A stretch of 64,000 bases of DNA from Nitrospirales bacterium (lineage in GTDB: Bacteria > Nitrospirota > Nitrospiria > Nitrospirales > UBA8639), in contig JALDRJ010000002.1 of NCBI GenBank assembly GCA_031315865.1, positions 3,446,001 to 3,510,000 of the forward strand, read 5' to 3'. A program made the translations under genes and the position numbers. Within the stretch, counting starts at the first letter, position 1, and every line of letters begins with the position of its first letter. This document shows, piece after piece, positions 1 through 9,021 of the stretch. Below the pieces are notes generated by a model, which saw nothing but the letters and a program-made list of their open reading frames with translations, was not told where the DNA came from and did not search any database.

Positions 1-200
1 CGTTTTATTCATATGGGTATCTCTAAAAACGAGGATTTTTCTGGGAAGGCAAGGAAGCCGCGCGCGGATAACCGCAGTATATGCAGGAATACATGAGGGT
101 TTGAGCACGCAGTTGACACCGCCATCGCGGAAAAGAACAGTGTTTAGAGGTACCCATAACATGTTTTGTGGGCCGGGACGATAGCCAAAGGAGTTCAACG

Positions 201-1007
201 ATGACACGGATATCTCGCGTAGGACTGATCGGCTTTATGTGCACCCTGGGATTCTGGTCTGCCACATCGGCTTACGAAATCGTCGAGGTGAATGATCCAG
301 GCAAACTCACGGGAACGGTATCCTTTTCAGGACATGTCCCGGCTCCACGAACATTCGAGGTCCAAAAAAATCCGGAGATTTGCGGGTCACAACGATCCTT
401 AACCAAGGTCTCCGTACACAATGGACGGTTACAGGGAGTTGTACTGGCCCTGCAACATGTGACAGGCGGAAAAGCCTTTGAAGAAAAAACGCTGCATGCG
501 AATCGTCCTGGAAAAGGAGAGTTTCATTATCAGGCAGGTAAGCAGCTCGCATTGAACGTTCGGACTGAGAACTGTAACTTTGGCCCCTTCACGGGGGTCG
601 TGGCGCGTGATCAGCCGGTTCGCTTTTCAAACCGGGACTCGATCAAACACACGCTTCACACCTACGTCAAGCGAGGAACGAAGGCTACGATCCTGAAAAC
701 GGTGCACAACCGCGGCATTCAACCCTCCTCGACTATCGAAGAAACGTTCACCGAACAGAAGTTGCCTGATCCTGGCGTCGTAGCTCTTACCTGTGACCGC
801 CATGACTTCATGGAAAATTGGCTCTACGTCGTGGACAATCCCTATTTTGCCGTTTCCGATGAGAACGGACAGTTCCATATCGACGGCATCCCTCCTGGTG
901 ATTATCACCTTGTGGCCTGGCACCCGATCCTGGGAACCCAAGAACACACAGTCACCATTGCGCCACAAAGGGACACAGCGCTCCATTTTAGCTTCAAGAA
1001 GCCTTAA
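201..1007 (+). CDS. Exported cupredoxin-like protein with C-terminal carboxypeptidase-regulatory-like domain
   Basis: 268 aa. I chose the ATG at 201 because AAAGGAG lies at 187-193 and the protein then begins with a signal peptide ending near residue 24. Residues about 110-215 look like a blue-copper fold: His150 in NRDSIKHTLH, then Cys198-x2-His201-x2-Met204 (CDRHDFM), the order of type 1 copper ligands. Residues about 218-265 (GQFHIDGIPPGDYHLVAWHP) match the beta-sandwich of carboxypeptidase regulatory-like domains. Extra cysteines at 61 and 125 could form a disulfide. It should act in the periplasm or on the outer surface, perhaps binding copper or passing electrons; no substrate can be named. 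A diverged paralogue lies at 9022-9816 on the other strand. Copper binding is inferred from residues only. Confidence 0.75.
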   Translation: MTRISRVGLIGFMCTLGFWSATSAYEIVEVNDPGKLTGTVSFSGHVPAPRTFEVQKNPEICGSQRSLTKVSVHNGRLQGVVLALQHVTGGKAFEEKTLHANRPGKGEFHYQAGKQLALNVRTENCNFGPFTGVVARDQPVRFSNRDSIKHTLHTYVKRGTKATILKTVHNRGIQPSSTIEETFTEQKLPDPGVVALTCDRHDFMENWLYVVDNPYFAVSDENGQFHIDGIPPGDYHLVAWHPILGTQEHTVTIAPQRDTALHFSFKKP

Positions 1008-1227
1008 AGCCTTTTGCTGTACCACCTCATCGTTTTTTGACATCAACCGCCTGTCTCGTCAATGTTTCCTCAGTCGAGTTCTACGCCTGAGCCTCGACAT
1101 AGAATCACGCATTCTTCTTCTTTCAACTGTCTCCCTTCTTGAAAATATGCTATATTCGCGGCGCATTCATAAATCGCAGACCATTCTTTGAGACACCATC
1201 ATACGTTGCGCAAGAACAGGAGGCCTC

Positions 1228-2073
1228 ATGACCGACATTCCATCAGCCCGCGTCGCTGATTTCATGCAAGAAACCCTCGAAATGGTGAACGAGCAAACAA
1301 GTCTCATCGAAGCGGCTCAAAAGATGACTCAACACAGGATCGGTTGTCTAGTCGTGCACGATAAAGAGTCGGAGGCTCACGATCACCAAATTACCGGCCT
1401 GGTCTCCGAGACTGACCTTGTGCGGCGGGGCATGTCACATGACTCGACTGAAAAGGGGTGGACGGTCCGGCAGATCATGGCGAGCCCCCTACAAACGATC
1501 GAGTCTCACCGTTCCATGCTCGATGTCAGTCATGTGATGGAACGCCAAGGCGTTCGCCATCTGTGTGTCACTGACGGAGATGAAATCGTCGGAATGATTT
1601 CTATCCGTGATCTCGTCAGGCATTTTGTTTACGCGGAATCCGGCCCAATTCGCGACTTGGATGACGTCTATCGCCCACTCAGCGTGCTCATGCAAACAGC
1701 CATTGAGCAGATCGCGGGAGAAGAAACCGTCGCCACGGCAGCGGCTCACATGGCGAATAAACATATTGGAGCCCTACTCGTGACGGAAAACGGTGAATGG
1801 GCGGGGATCGTCACTGAACGAGACCTCATTCAAAAGGTCATCGCAGAAGAATTGGATCCACAACAGATCAAAACCCGCACGATCATGAATAAGCCCATCA
1901 TTGGGATCGATATCAACCGAACGGTTCATGATGCCAGCGACCTCATGGCAGAAAAGTGGATCCGACATCTCCCAGTCACCGAAAACGGAAAAATAGTCGG
2001 CATCCTGTCAGTGCGGGATTTAATTCGCATGGTGGCCCTTCGCGATCGCCCTAGATTTCTGCGCCAACGATGA
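1228..2073 (+). CDS. Four-CBS-domain protein
   Basis: 281 aa made of two tandem Bateman modules (CBS pairs), roughly residues 8-135 and 150-275. Each repeat shows the typical pattern of a G-x-hydrophobic-VV strand followed by D-hydrophobic-(V/I)-R, for example GMISIRDLVRHF and GILSVRDLIRMVALRD. There is no fused enzyme or channel domain, so this is a stand-alone adenine-nucleotide sensor. Such proteins bind AMP, ATP or related ligands and usually regulate a partner protein; the partner is not evident here. The start at 1228 is well supported by AGGAGG at 1218-1223. A shorter two-CBS protein lies at 63102-63542. Confidence 0.9.
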   Translation: MTDIPSARVADFMQETLEMVNEQTSLIEAAQKMTQHRIGCLVVHDKESEAHDHQITGLVSETDLVRRGMSHDSTEKGWTVRQIMASPLQTIESHRSMLDVSHVMERQGVRHLCVTDGDEIVGMISIRDLVRHFVYAESGPIRDLDDVYRPLSVLMQTAIEQIAGEETVATAAAHMANKHIGALLVTENGEWAGIVTERDLIQKVIAEELDPQQIKTRTIMNKPIIGIDINRTVHDASDLMAEKWIRHLPVTENGKIVGILSVRDLIRMVALRDRPRFLRQR

Positions 2074-2137
2074 TCCACCGATCTTTTCACGCCTGAGCAC
2101 CAATATGTCCCTGGCTCACGAGTAAGTCCTGTTCGGT

Positions 2138-3946
2138 ATGTCTGCCCTCATTTACGGACAGCAGTTGTCCAAGGCCTTTGGCGTTCGTCAACTCTTCAAC
2201 AACGTCACAATCGGGGTCTCTGAGGAGGATCGCATAGGTCTTATCGGACCGAACGGCTCGGGAAAGAGCACGTTGCTCAAAATCCTGGCCGGGCAAGAAT
2301 CATCCGATGCAGGTTCAGTCACTCGCCGGCAGCATCTCCGCATCGCCTATATTCCTCAACAGCCGGTATTCAGGCCCAATGCCACGGTCCGAGAAGAGCT
2401 GGAACGTTTCGCAACGGCTTCTGGCGTGCCTTCAGAAGAGGCGAGCATTCGTGTGGGAGAACTCTTAGGGCGAAGCGGATTTGATGATACCCATCAACTG
2501 ACGCACACCCTGTCGGGTGGATGGAAAAAACGACTGGCGATTGCTTGCGGCGAGATCCAAAATCCGGATGTCATGTTGCTGGACGAACCGACCAACCATC
2601 TCGACTTTGAGGGCTTACAATGGTTGGAGCAGGTGATGACCCGCGCACCATGGCCCTGGATTATGGTCAGCCACGACCGGTGGTTCCTTGAACATGCCAC
2701 CAATAAAATCGCTGAAATACATGCACGATACGTCAATGGAATGTTTTTCGTGACAGGAACCTATACCCAGTTTCTTAAGCAACGAGAAGCCCATCATCAC
2801 ACTCAGAGACAACAAGCTCAAAGTTTGGAAAATAAAGTCCGTCGAGAAGAAGAATGGTTGCGACGTGGGCCAAAGGCCCGAACGAGCAAGGCCAAATTTC
2901 GGATCGATTCCGCTCACGCATTGCAGGCAGAACTCGCGGAGACCGCGACACGTCTGCGCCAACACGAGACGACGATCGATTTCGTCTCTTCGGGACGGCA
3001 GACTAAACAGTTAATCGAAGCCACGGCACTCTCTAAAGCCTTCGGAGCACGAACGATCATTCGAAACCTCGACATCCTCCTCACACCCGGCACCGCGATG
3101 GGCATCGTGGGGCACAACGGTTCAGGGAAATCCACGCTTTTAAAATTGCTCGCCAAAGAACTCGAACCGGATCATGGGAGCGTTCGATATGCTGAAAAAC
3201 TTCAGGTCGTCTATTTTGATCAAAACCGTGAGCGCATCGATCCGGAGACCACATTGCGTCGGATGCTTTCGGATACCGGACAATCGGTCGAGCACCGCGG
3301 CAAAGCCATTCACATCACGGCCTGGGCAAAACGGTTTCGTTTCCAGCCTGAGCAACTGGATCTGACGATGAAATCGTTGTCGGGGGGTGAACAGGCTCGC
3401 GCAGTCATCGCCCGGCTCATGTTGCAACCAGCCGATGTGTTAATCGTGGATGAACCCACCAATGACCTTGATATCCCCACACGCGAAACCTTAGAAGAAA
3501 GCCTTCTCGAGTTTTCAGGGGCCTTGCTCCTCGTCACGCATGACCGCTACATGCTCACCCAAGTATGCTCACAATTCATCGGGCTCGATGGTCAGGGCGG
3601 GTTTGGACTGTTCGCAGACTACGCACAATGGGAATCATGGCTTCGGAACCGACAAGCCAAGCCTAAGAAACCAGAGAAACAAGAACCGCTCGAAGACCAC
3701 CGACAATCGAAAGCTAAGACCAAGAAATTGTCATTCCACGAACAACGGGAATACGACTCGATGGAAGCTCGCATCATCGAGGCCGAAACCAAACGCGATG
3801 CCTGCCTGAAAGAAATCGAGAGATCGGACGTGGTCACGAATCATACGAAATTGCAAGACGCCATCCACGCTCTCTCCGCCGCCGAGCAGACTGTCGAACG
3901 ACTTTATACTCGTTGGACAGAGCTGGAAAATAAAAAGTCGAATTGA
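2138..3946 (+). CDS. uup: ABC-F ATPase, Uup type
   Basis: 602 aa soluble protein with two ABC ATPase domains and no membrane segment. Domain 1 has Walker A GPNGSGKST (37-45), signature LSGGWKKRLAIA and Walker B VMLLDEPTNHLD. Domain 2 has Walker A GHNGSGKST, signature LSGGEQARAVIA and Walker B VLIVDEPTNDLD. The linker between them is charged and helical, and residues about 500-600 form a basic coiled coil, which is the hallmark of Uup among ABC-F proteins. ABC-F proteins act on ribosomes; Uup has also been linked to DNA branch processing and suppression of transposon excision. The ribosome binding site is weak, so the exact start is less certain than the identity. Confidence 0.9.
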   Translation: MSALIYGQQLSKAFGVRQLFNNVTIGVSEEDRIGLIGPNGSGKSTLLKILAGQESSDAGSVTRRQHLRIAYIPQQPVFRPNATVREELERFATASGVPSEEASIRVGELLGRSGFDDTHQLTHTLSGGWKKRLAIACGEIQNPDVMLLDEPTNHLDFEGLQWLEQVMTRAPWPWIMVSHDRWFLEHATNKIAEIHARYVNGMFFVTGTYTQFLKQREAHHHTQRQQAQSLENKVRREEEWLRRGPKARTSKAKFRIDSAHALQAELAETATRLRQHETTIDFVSSGRQTKQLIEATALSKAFGARTIIRNLDILLTPGTAMGIVGHNGSGKSTLLKLLAKELEPDHGSVRYAEKLQVVYFDQNRERIDPETTLRRMLSDTGQSVEHRGKAIHITAWAKRFRFQPEQLDLTMKSLSGGEQARAVIARLMLQPADVLIVDEPTNDLDIPTRETLEESLLEFSGALLLVTHDRYMLTQVCSQFIGLDGQGGFGLFADYAQWESWLRNRQAKPKKPEKQEPLEDHRQSKAKTKKLSFHEQREYDSMEARIIEAETKRDACLKEIERSDVVTNHTKLQDAIHALSAAEQTVERLYTRWTELENKKSN

Positions 3947-4373
3947 TATTCGATACCCATCCGCTGCCTGACTCCCCGGTACGATCGAAGACAATCACAA
4001 AAAACATCACGAAAAAGCATAGAATATTCCCCGTTGAACAAGCCCTGGGTTCTTCCTTCATCTCCCATTGATATCCTCCTAGGCCTTTCCACATTCCTTC
4101 AACGACCGCATTCGATCGCAATTTCCCGTATATTCATGAATCTTTGCACATCATGGTGAATAGTCATCTCCGTAGCGAGAGATTGGTCACGCCACCACTC
4201 TTTCGAGGGATGGTGAGCGACGAGGTCGACTGCCTACCGTGACTGGACATTCACGAACCAGGGAGAATCATCGAGCATTCCCTCTGTGACGAATGAGGCA
4301 TGTCAACCAAGAAGTCAGTTTAACGGGAAAAGTCCCCAACAGACAGTCCACACCATTGCAAGAGGAGAACACC
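3947..4373. other. 427-bp intergenic region
   Basis: No supportable gene, tRNA or clear terminator was found. The short antisense reading frames here have no ribosome binding site and no recognisable protein motif. The 3' part must carry the promoter of the haem peroxidase gene, but no convincing -35/-10 pair stands out. Confidence 0.5.
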
Positions 4374-6020
4374 ATGTTACGTTACCGATCGCATGTACCA
4401 CGAACACCATGTGGCTCTGCTACCAGTACGCACATGTTCATCGCGGGTCTTACACTGACGACTCTATTGGGACTCGGGGCATCAGAACTTCATGCGTTCG
4501 AACCCCGTTCGATAGATGGAACCCACAATCATCTTCACAATTCTGAGTGGGGAAGCACGAATACTCCACTGATGCGACTCATGGATGCTGACTATGCGGA
4601 CGCACAAGGTACTCCGTCAGGAGCCACACGGCCGAGCGCCCGTATGATTTCGAACATTGTCGTGTCGCAAATGCAGTCAACCTACAATTCGAAACGGGCA
4701 ACAGACTTTCTCTGGCAGTGGGGACAATTTATCGATCATGATATTGACCTGACAGAGAGCGCACACCCAAACGAACCATTCGACATTCCTGTCCCAACCG
4801 GTGATAGATACTTTGATCCTAGTGCCACCGGCACTAAAATCATCCCGTTCGTCCGCTCGGAATATCGTCCCGACTCCAGTCCACGACAACAAATGAATCA
4901 GATTACTGCATTTCTCGACGCATCCATGGTCTACGGATCGGATCCGGTTCGCGCTCAGGCTCTTCGCACCAATGATGGAACAGGCAGACTGAAAATGAGC
5001 GCAGGACGATTCCTTCCTTATAATATTGACGGGTTGCCGAATGCCGGAGGACCGGACCCAACTCTCTTCTTAGCCGGGGACATTCGGGCCAACGAACAAA
5101 TCGGCCTCACCGCCATGCACACCCTGTTCGTTCGAGAGCACAATCGTCTTGCGAACAAAATCAGAAAGCGACATGAAACCCTGACGGGAGATGAAATCTA
5201 CGAGAAAGCACGACGGCAAGTGGGCGCGCTTATTCAAGTCATTACCTATAACGAATTTCTTCCGGTATTGCTAGGCAAACATGCGCTTCGCCCGTATCGT
5301 GGGTACAGACCTTGGGTAAACCCGAGCATCGCGAATGTTTTTTCGACTGCAGCCTATCGACTGGGTCATAGCATGCTGTCTCCACAGCTTTTGCGATTAA
5401 AGAAAAACGGCAAACCGATTCAGGCCGGTCATTTGGCACTTCGTGACGCATTTTTTGCTCCCTGGCGAATTACTGACGAAGGAGGCATCGCCCCCATCCT
5501 CCGGGGACTCTCCCAGCAGCAGGCGCAAGAAATCGACCCCTACGTAATCGACGATGTCCGAAACTTTCTATTCGGTCCTCCTGGCTCTGGCGGATTCGAT
5601 CTGGCATCCCTCAACATTCAACGCGGTCGCGACCATGGCTTACCCAGTTATAACGATGCCCGCATTGCCATGGGATTATCACCCGCTACGACATTTGCTG
5701 ATATAACTTCCGACACTCAGCTACAGCAGCGGCTCGCCGACGCCTATATTTCCGTGGAACAAGTCGATCTCTGGGTAGGAGGTCTCGCCGAGGACCAGTA
5801 CAGACAGGCCATGGTGGGAGAGCTGTTCTTTGCCATTCTCACAGACCAGTTCGAACGCTTAAGAGATGGCGATCGATTCTGGTACCAGAATGCCTTTTCG
5901 CCCAAACGTATTGCCCGTTTCAATAGAACCACCCTCGCTGATGTGATTCGTCGAAATACGCCTATTAAGCGTGAAATTCCCGACAACGTGTTCCTCTACG
6001 TGAAACACACAGGCAAGTAA
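4374..6020 (+). CDS. Animal-type haem peroxidase, exported
   Basis: 548 aa. The ATG at 4374 follows AGAGGAG (4361-4367) and gives a signal peptide ending around ASELHA. The mature part is a member of the peroxidase-cyclooxygenase (animal haem peroxidase) superfamily. It shows the distal-side motif WQWGQFIDHD containing the Asp-His pair (Asp can bond covalently to haem), LFVREHNRLA, the proximal-histidine segment TAAYRLGHSM, and the signature QRGRDHGLPSYNDAR. Such enzymes use hydrogen peroxide to oxidise halides or phenolics; bacterial members are usually secreted, and the substrate here is unknown. Its length fits a single catalytic domain without extra modules. It is convergent with the aldo/keto reductase downstream. 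Confidence 0.9.
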   Translation: MLRYRSHVPRTPCGSATSTHMFIAGLTLTTLLGLGASELHAFEPRSIDGTHNHLHNSEWGSTNTPLMRLMDADYADAQGTPSGATRPSARMISNIVVSQMQSTYNSKRATDFLWQWGQFIDHDIDLTESAHPNEPFDIPVPTGDRYFDPSATGTKIIPFVRSEYRPDSSPRQQMNQITAFLDASMVYGSDPVRAQALRTNDGTGRLKMSAGRFLPYNIDGLPNAGGPDPTLFLAGDIRANEQIGLTAMHTLFVREHNRLANKIRKRHETLTGDEIYEKARRQVGALIQVITYNEFLPVLLGKHALRPYRGYRPWVNPSIANVFSTAAYRLGHSMLSPQLLRLKKNGKPIQAGHLALRDAFFAPWRITDEGGIAPILRGLSQQQAQEIDPYVIDDVRNFLFGPPGSGGFDLASLNIQRGRDHGLPSYNDARIAMGLSPATTFADITSDTQLQQRLADAYISVEQVDLWVGGLAEDQYRQAMVGELFFAILTDQFERLRDGDRFWYQNAFSPKRIARFNRTTLADVIRRNTPIKREIPDNVFLYVKHTGK

Positions 6021-6042
6021 GTTTTCGTGGTGATTGTGATCC

Positions 6043-6071
6043 GGTCGCTTCAGGACAAAACTGAAGCGACC
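6043..6071. terminator. Hairpin between convergent genes
   Basis: A perfect 11-bp stem (GGTCGCTTCAG paired with CTGAAGCGACC) with a 7-nt loop lies between the ends of two convergent genes. It has no U-tract on either strand, so it is at best a bidirectional pause or a protective 3' hairpin rather than a textbook intrinsic terminator. Confidence 0.5.
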
Positions 6072-6085
6072 CGGCTCTGTGCGGT

Positions 6086-7057
6086 TCACCAGGCATAGGC
6101 TTCCGGCGCAGGGCCGCCAGGACCAGGAAAAATTTCATCCAATCGCTCGAGAGTAGTATCTGAAAGTGAAATATTACACGCGCTTGTTATCCCGTTTAGC
6201 TGTTCGATAGTCCGAGGCCCAACGATGGGTGATGTCACGGCTTTCTGATAAAGCAGCCAGGCCAAAGCGACATTGGCTGGTTCTTCGCCTAACTCTCCAC
6301 ATAGATTTTCATAAGCCTCCAAGCGAGGACGGTATTTCTCAACATCTTTTTGTAAATCCTCATCCGCTCTGCGGCCGCTCTTGACATGGTTGAGTGATCC
6401 AGCCAGTAATCCGCGTGCCACGGGGCTCCAGGGGATGAGGCCAATGCCATACGCTTCACAGGCAGGGATGACTTCAAGCTCAATCATACGATCGTTGAGA
6501 TTGTACAAACTCTGCTCTGACACCAGGCCAAGAAAATGCCGGCTCTTGGCCATTTCCTGCGCCTGCGCAAGGTGCCATCCGGCGAAGTTACTGCTCCCAA
6601 CATACAAGATCTTCCCTTCGCGGCATAATTGCTCCATGGCCTGCCAGATTTCCTCCCAAGGTGATTCACGATCCACATGGTGCATTTGATACAGATCAAT
6701 GTAGTCAGTCTGTAAGCGTCGTAAGCTCCCTTCACAGGCTTGCTTGATGTGACGGGCCGAAAGCCGTGATTGATTCGGCCATTCCCCCATTCGACCAAAT
6801 ACCTTCGTGGCTAACACGATCTTGTCTCGACGGCCCTGTCCTTGCGCCAACCATCGCCCGACGATCTGTTCGGTAATCCCCTCCCCCGTTTTCCACCCGT
6901 AGACATTGGCGGTATCAAAAAAATTGATACCCAACTCCAGCGCACGATCCATGATGGCAAAGCTATCTGGTTCCGTCGTATGGGGGCCAAAATTCATCGT
7001 CCCCAAACACATGCGGCTGACTTTTAATCCCGATCGACCAAGATGCACATAACGCAT
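6086..7057 (-). CDS. Aldo/keto reductase
   Basis: 323 aa TIM-barrel oxidoreductase of the aldo/keto reductase superfamily. The catalytic tetrad is visible: Asp in FFDTANVYG, the Tyr of the same motif, Lys in LATKVFG and His in YQMHHVD. The C-terminal SPIVGPRTIEQLNG segment is the NADPH-binding region. It resembles the YghZ / voltage-gated potassium channel beta-subunit-like group, which reduces aldehydes such as methylglyoxal; the precise substrate is not predictable. The start at 7057 has a G-rich site (GAGGGGG) upstream. It is divergent from the alcohol dehydrogenase at 7190, so the two promoters share 132 bp. Confidence 0.88.
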   Translation of the reverse strand: MRYVHLGRSGLKVSRMCLGTMNFGPHTTEPDSFAIMDRALELGINFFDTANVYGWKTGEGITEQIVGRWLAQGQGRRDKIVLATKVFGRMGEWPNQSRLSARHIKQACEGSLRRLQTDYIDLYQMHHVDRESPWEEIWQAMEQLCREGKILYVGSSNFAGWHLAQAQEMAKSRHFLGLVSEQSLYNLNDRMIELEVIPACEAYGIGLIPWSPVARGLLAGSLNHVKSGRRADEDLQKDVEKYRPRLEAYENLCGELGEEPANVALAWLLYQKAVTSPIVGPRTIEQLNGITSACNISLSDTTLERLDEIFPGPGGPAPEAYAW

Positions 7058-7189
7058 AACGTTCCCCCTCTTAGGCGTGAGTTTCTTATTGAACTCGACG
7101 ATTCATCAGCCAGTATGTCATGATGAAGGCTCGTTCTCATCAATTCAACACGTGCTTCACACATTCCATTCTCCAACTAGGAGCCTCCA

Positions 7190-8239
7190 ATGTCTTCGAC
7201 AAATGGTTACGCAGCATTAGAAGCCGGAAAAGCCCTTGAACCCTTTCGTTTTGAACGGAGAGCCATTGGACCAAATGATGTCCACATTACGATCAGCCAT
7301 TGTGGTATCTGTCACTCTGATATTCATCAGGCACGAGACGAATGGGGTGGATCGATCTTTCCGATGGTCCCTGGCCACGAGATCGTAGGGACAGTGCTCG
7401 CCATTGGGACCGATGTCAAAAGCTTCCATCCGGGGGAAACGGTTGGCGTTGGCTGTCTAGTCGATAGCTGTCAAACCTGTCATTCGTGTCAACGGGGACT
7501 CGAGCAATATTGCCAGGATGGGCTCGTCTTTACCTATAACAGCCGAGATAAAGCGGGAGAGCCGACATACGGAGGGTATTCGACTCACATTGTCGTCGAT
7601 CAACGGTTCGTTTTCCATATTCCGACTTCTCTGACTGCAGCTGGGGCAGCGCCCCTCTTATGTGCCGGCATTACGACCTATTCGCCTCTGAAGCATTGGA
7701 ACGTGGGACACGGCCATAAACTTGGCGTGCTCGGACTCGGGGGTCTCGGACACATGGCCGTGCAACTCGGAAATGCCCTAGGCGCTGAAGTCACCGTCCT
7801 GAGCCGTTCGAGCTCCAAACAACCAGATGCCGCACGGTTAGGAGCCAAAGACTTTGCCCTGGTGAATGGACAAGCGTCGAACGCATCGTTGGCCGGTCGT
7901 TTTGACTTTATTATCGATACGGTCTCTGCTCCTCATGACTATACCAGCTGCCTGGAAATGCTCAAAACTGATGGGACATTGATCCTGGTTGGAGCACCTG
8001 AACAACCTACACCCCTTGGCGCTTTTCCACTCGTCATGAGAAGGCGTCGCATGGTGGGCTCACTCATTGGCGGAATACCGGAAACGCAAGAAATGCTCGA
8101 CTTCTGCGCTGAGAATCGCATCGAATCAGAGGTGGAAATCATCCCGATTCAAGGAGTGAACGAAGCCTATGAACGGATCATGCGCGGCGATGTTCGCTTT
8201 CGATTCGTGATTGATATGTCGTCACTGGGTCGCGAATAA
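7190..8239 (+). CDS. Zinc-dependent alcohol dehydrogenase, YahK/CAD-like
   Basis: 349 aa medium-chain dehydrogenase. Catalytic zinc ligands are seen in HCGICHSD (Cys) and PGHEIVG (His), and the structural zinc site in SCQTCHSCQRGLEQYC. The Rossmann fold has GLGGLGHMAVQLG. The pattern is that of the cinnamyl-alcohol/YahK-type NADP-dependent aldehyde reductases. It probably reduces aldehydes in the cytoplasm, perhaps together with the divergent aldo/keto reductase. The ATG at 7190 is preceded by AGGAG at 7179-7183. Confidence 0.9.
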   Translation: MSSTNGYAALEAGKALEPFRFERRAIGPNDVHITISHCGICHSDIHQARDEWGGSIFPMVPGHEIVGTVLAIGTDVKSFHPGETVGVGCLVDSCQTCHSCQRGLEQYCQDGLVFTYNSRDKAGEPTYGGYSTHIVVDQRFVFHIPTSLTAAGAAPLLCAGITTYSPLKHWNVGHGHKLGVLGLGGLGHMAVQLGNALGAEVTVLSRSSSKQPDAARLGAKDFALVNGQASNASLAGRFDFIIDTVSAPHDYTSCLEMLKTDGTLILVGAPEQPTPLGAFPLVMRRRRMVGSLIGGIPETQEMLDFCAENRIESEVEIIPIQGVNEAYERIMRGDVRFRFVIDMSSLGRE

Positions 8240-8281
8240 AGAGGCGATTTACACGATGAGCCATGAGTTGGGGAAAGGTTC

Positions 8282-8599
8282 TTATTCCGTCGGTGGGACG
8301 ATCGGGCCAGCCCATGTCCCTTTTATCCGTTGCACATCCACAAGGTGGTGAGGTGGACCCAAGTCCGCCATCAGTTTCGTATCGATACGGCCATGACTGA
8401 CGAGCAGTAATTTCGGATCGCTCACGCCTGGAGCCTTGTACCAATACCAACCGGGACAATCGGGGATGTTCTCACTCCAATGAGGGACGATATGTCGCAG
8501 TCCACGTTCAAGCTTCGCTTGCACCAGCTCTGAGTCATGGGTCCCGAGTAAGGCACGCAGGCCTTCGTAGATCGCTTCTACATGAATCCGTAAACTCAT
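8282..8599 (-). CDS. Conserved-looking small hypothetical protein
   Basis: 105 aa with no signal peptide or membrane segment. The ATG at 8599 has AGGGAG just upstream. The most distinctive stretch is the aromatic PGWYWYKAPG followed by a P-K-L-L-L-V-S strand, a pattern seen in short uncharacterised soluble proteins. It lies 21 bp downstream of the exported protein gene at 8621 and may be the last gene of that minus-strand cluster. I do not recognise the family and assign no function. Confidence 0.6.
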   Translation of the reverse strand: MSLRIHVEAIYEGLRALLGTHDSELVQAKLERGLRHIVPHWSENIPDCPGWYWYKAPGVSDPKLLLVSHGRIDTKLMADLGPPHHLVDVQRIKGTWAGPIVPPTE

Positions 8600-8620
8600 G
8601 ATCTCCCTAAAAAGGCTCAG

Positions 8621-9013
8621 CTAGGGCTTCCTTTCGAATTCTTCACCGGACACCGGCAAAGAGTCAAACGTCCCCTCCCCTCCGCGATGGAGTATAAAGG
8701 TAATGATTGAGAACTTTCCATCCGTTTTCGCCACCGTAAATCTCGCGCTCTTGGTGTAGGTATATTCTTTGGCACTATCTCCGTACCGTACAAGAATGTG
8801 GTACTCGCCGAATTTCACCCGGACCGTACGGGTTTCATCACGCTGCATTTTAGCAACGGTTTTGGTCGGACCGATGATTCTGACGACGGCATTTCGACCC
8901 GATTGATTATCGAACTTGATAATATTGGGAGCTGAATCTGAGGCCAAACAATCGCCTGTGAGCATCAGCACGATGCCAATAACGTTCACTAATAATTTTG
9001 TCTTCGTCTTCAT
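8621..9013 (-). CDS. Exported hypothetical protein
   Basis: 130 aa. I prefer the ATG at 9013, preceded by AGGA, over the TTG at 9019. Residues 1 to about 25 form a signal peptide ending near CLASD. The mature part is beta-rich (NAVVRIIGPTKTVAKM; RTVRVKFGEYHILVRYG), suggesting a small periplasmic beta-sandwich. It starts 8 bp after the stop of the copper-site protein gene at 9022-9816, so the two are almost certainly co-transcribed and may work together. No enzymatic motif is visible. Confidence 0.75.
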   Translation of the reverse strand: MKTKTKLLVNVIGIVLMLTGDCLASDSAPNIIKFDNQSGRNAVVRIIGPTKTVAKMQRDETRTVRVKFGEYHILVRYGDSAKEYTYTKSARFTVAKTDGKFSIITFILHRGGEGTFDSLPVSGEEFERKP

Positions 9014-9021
9014 GATCAATC

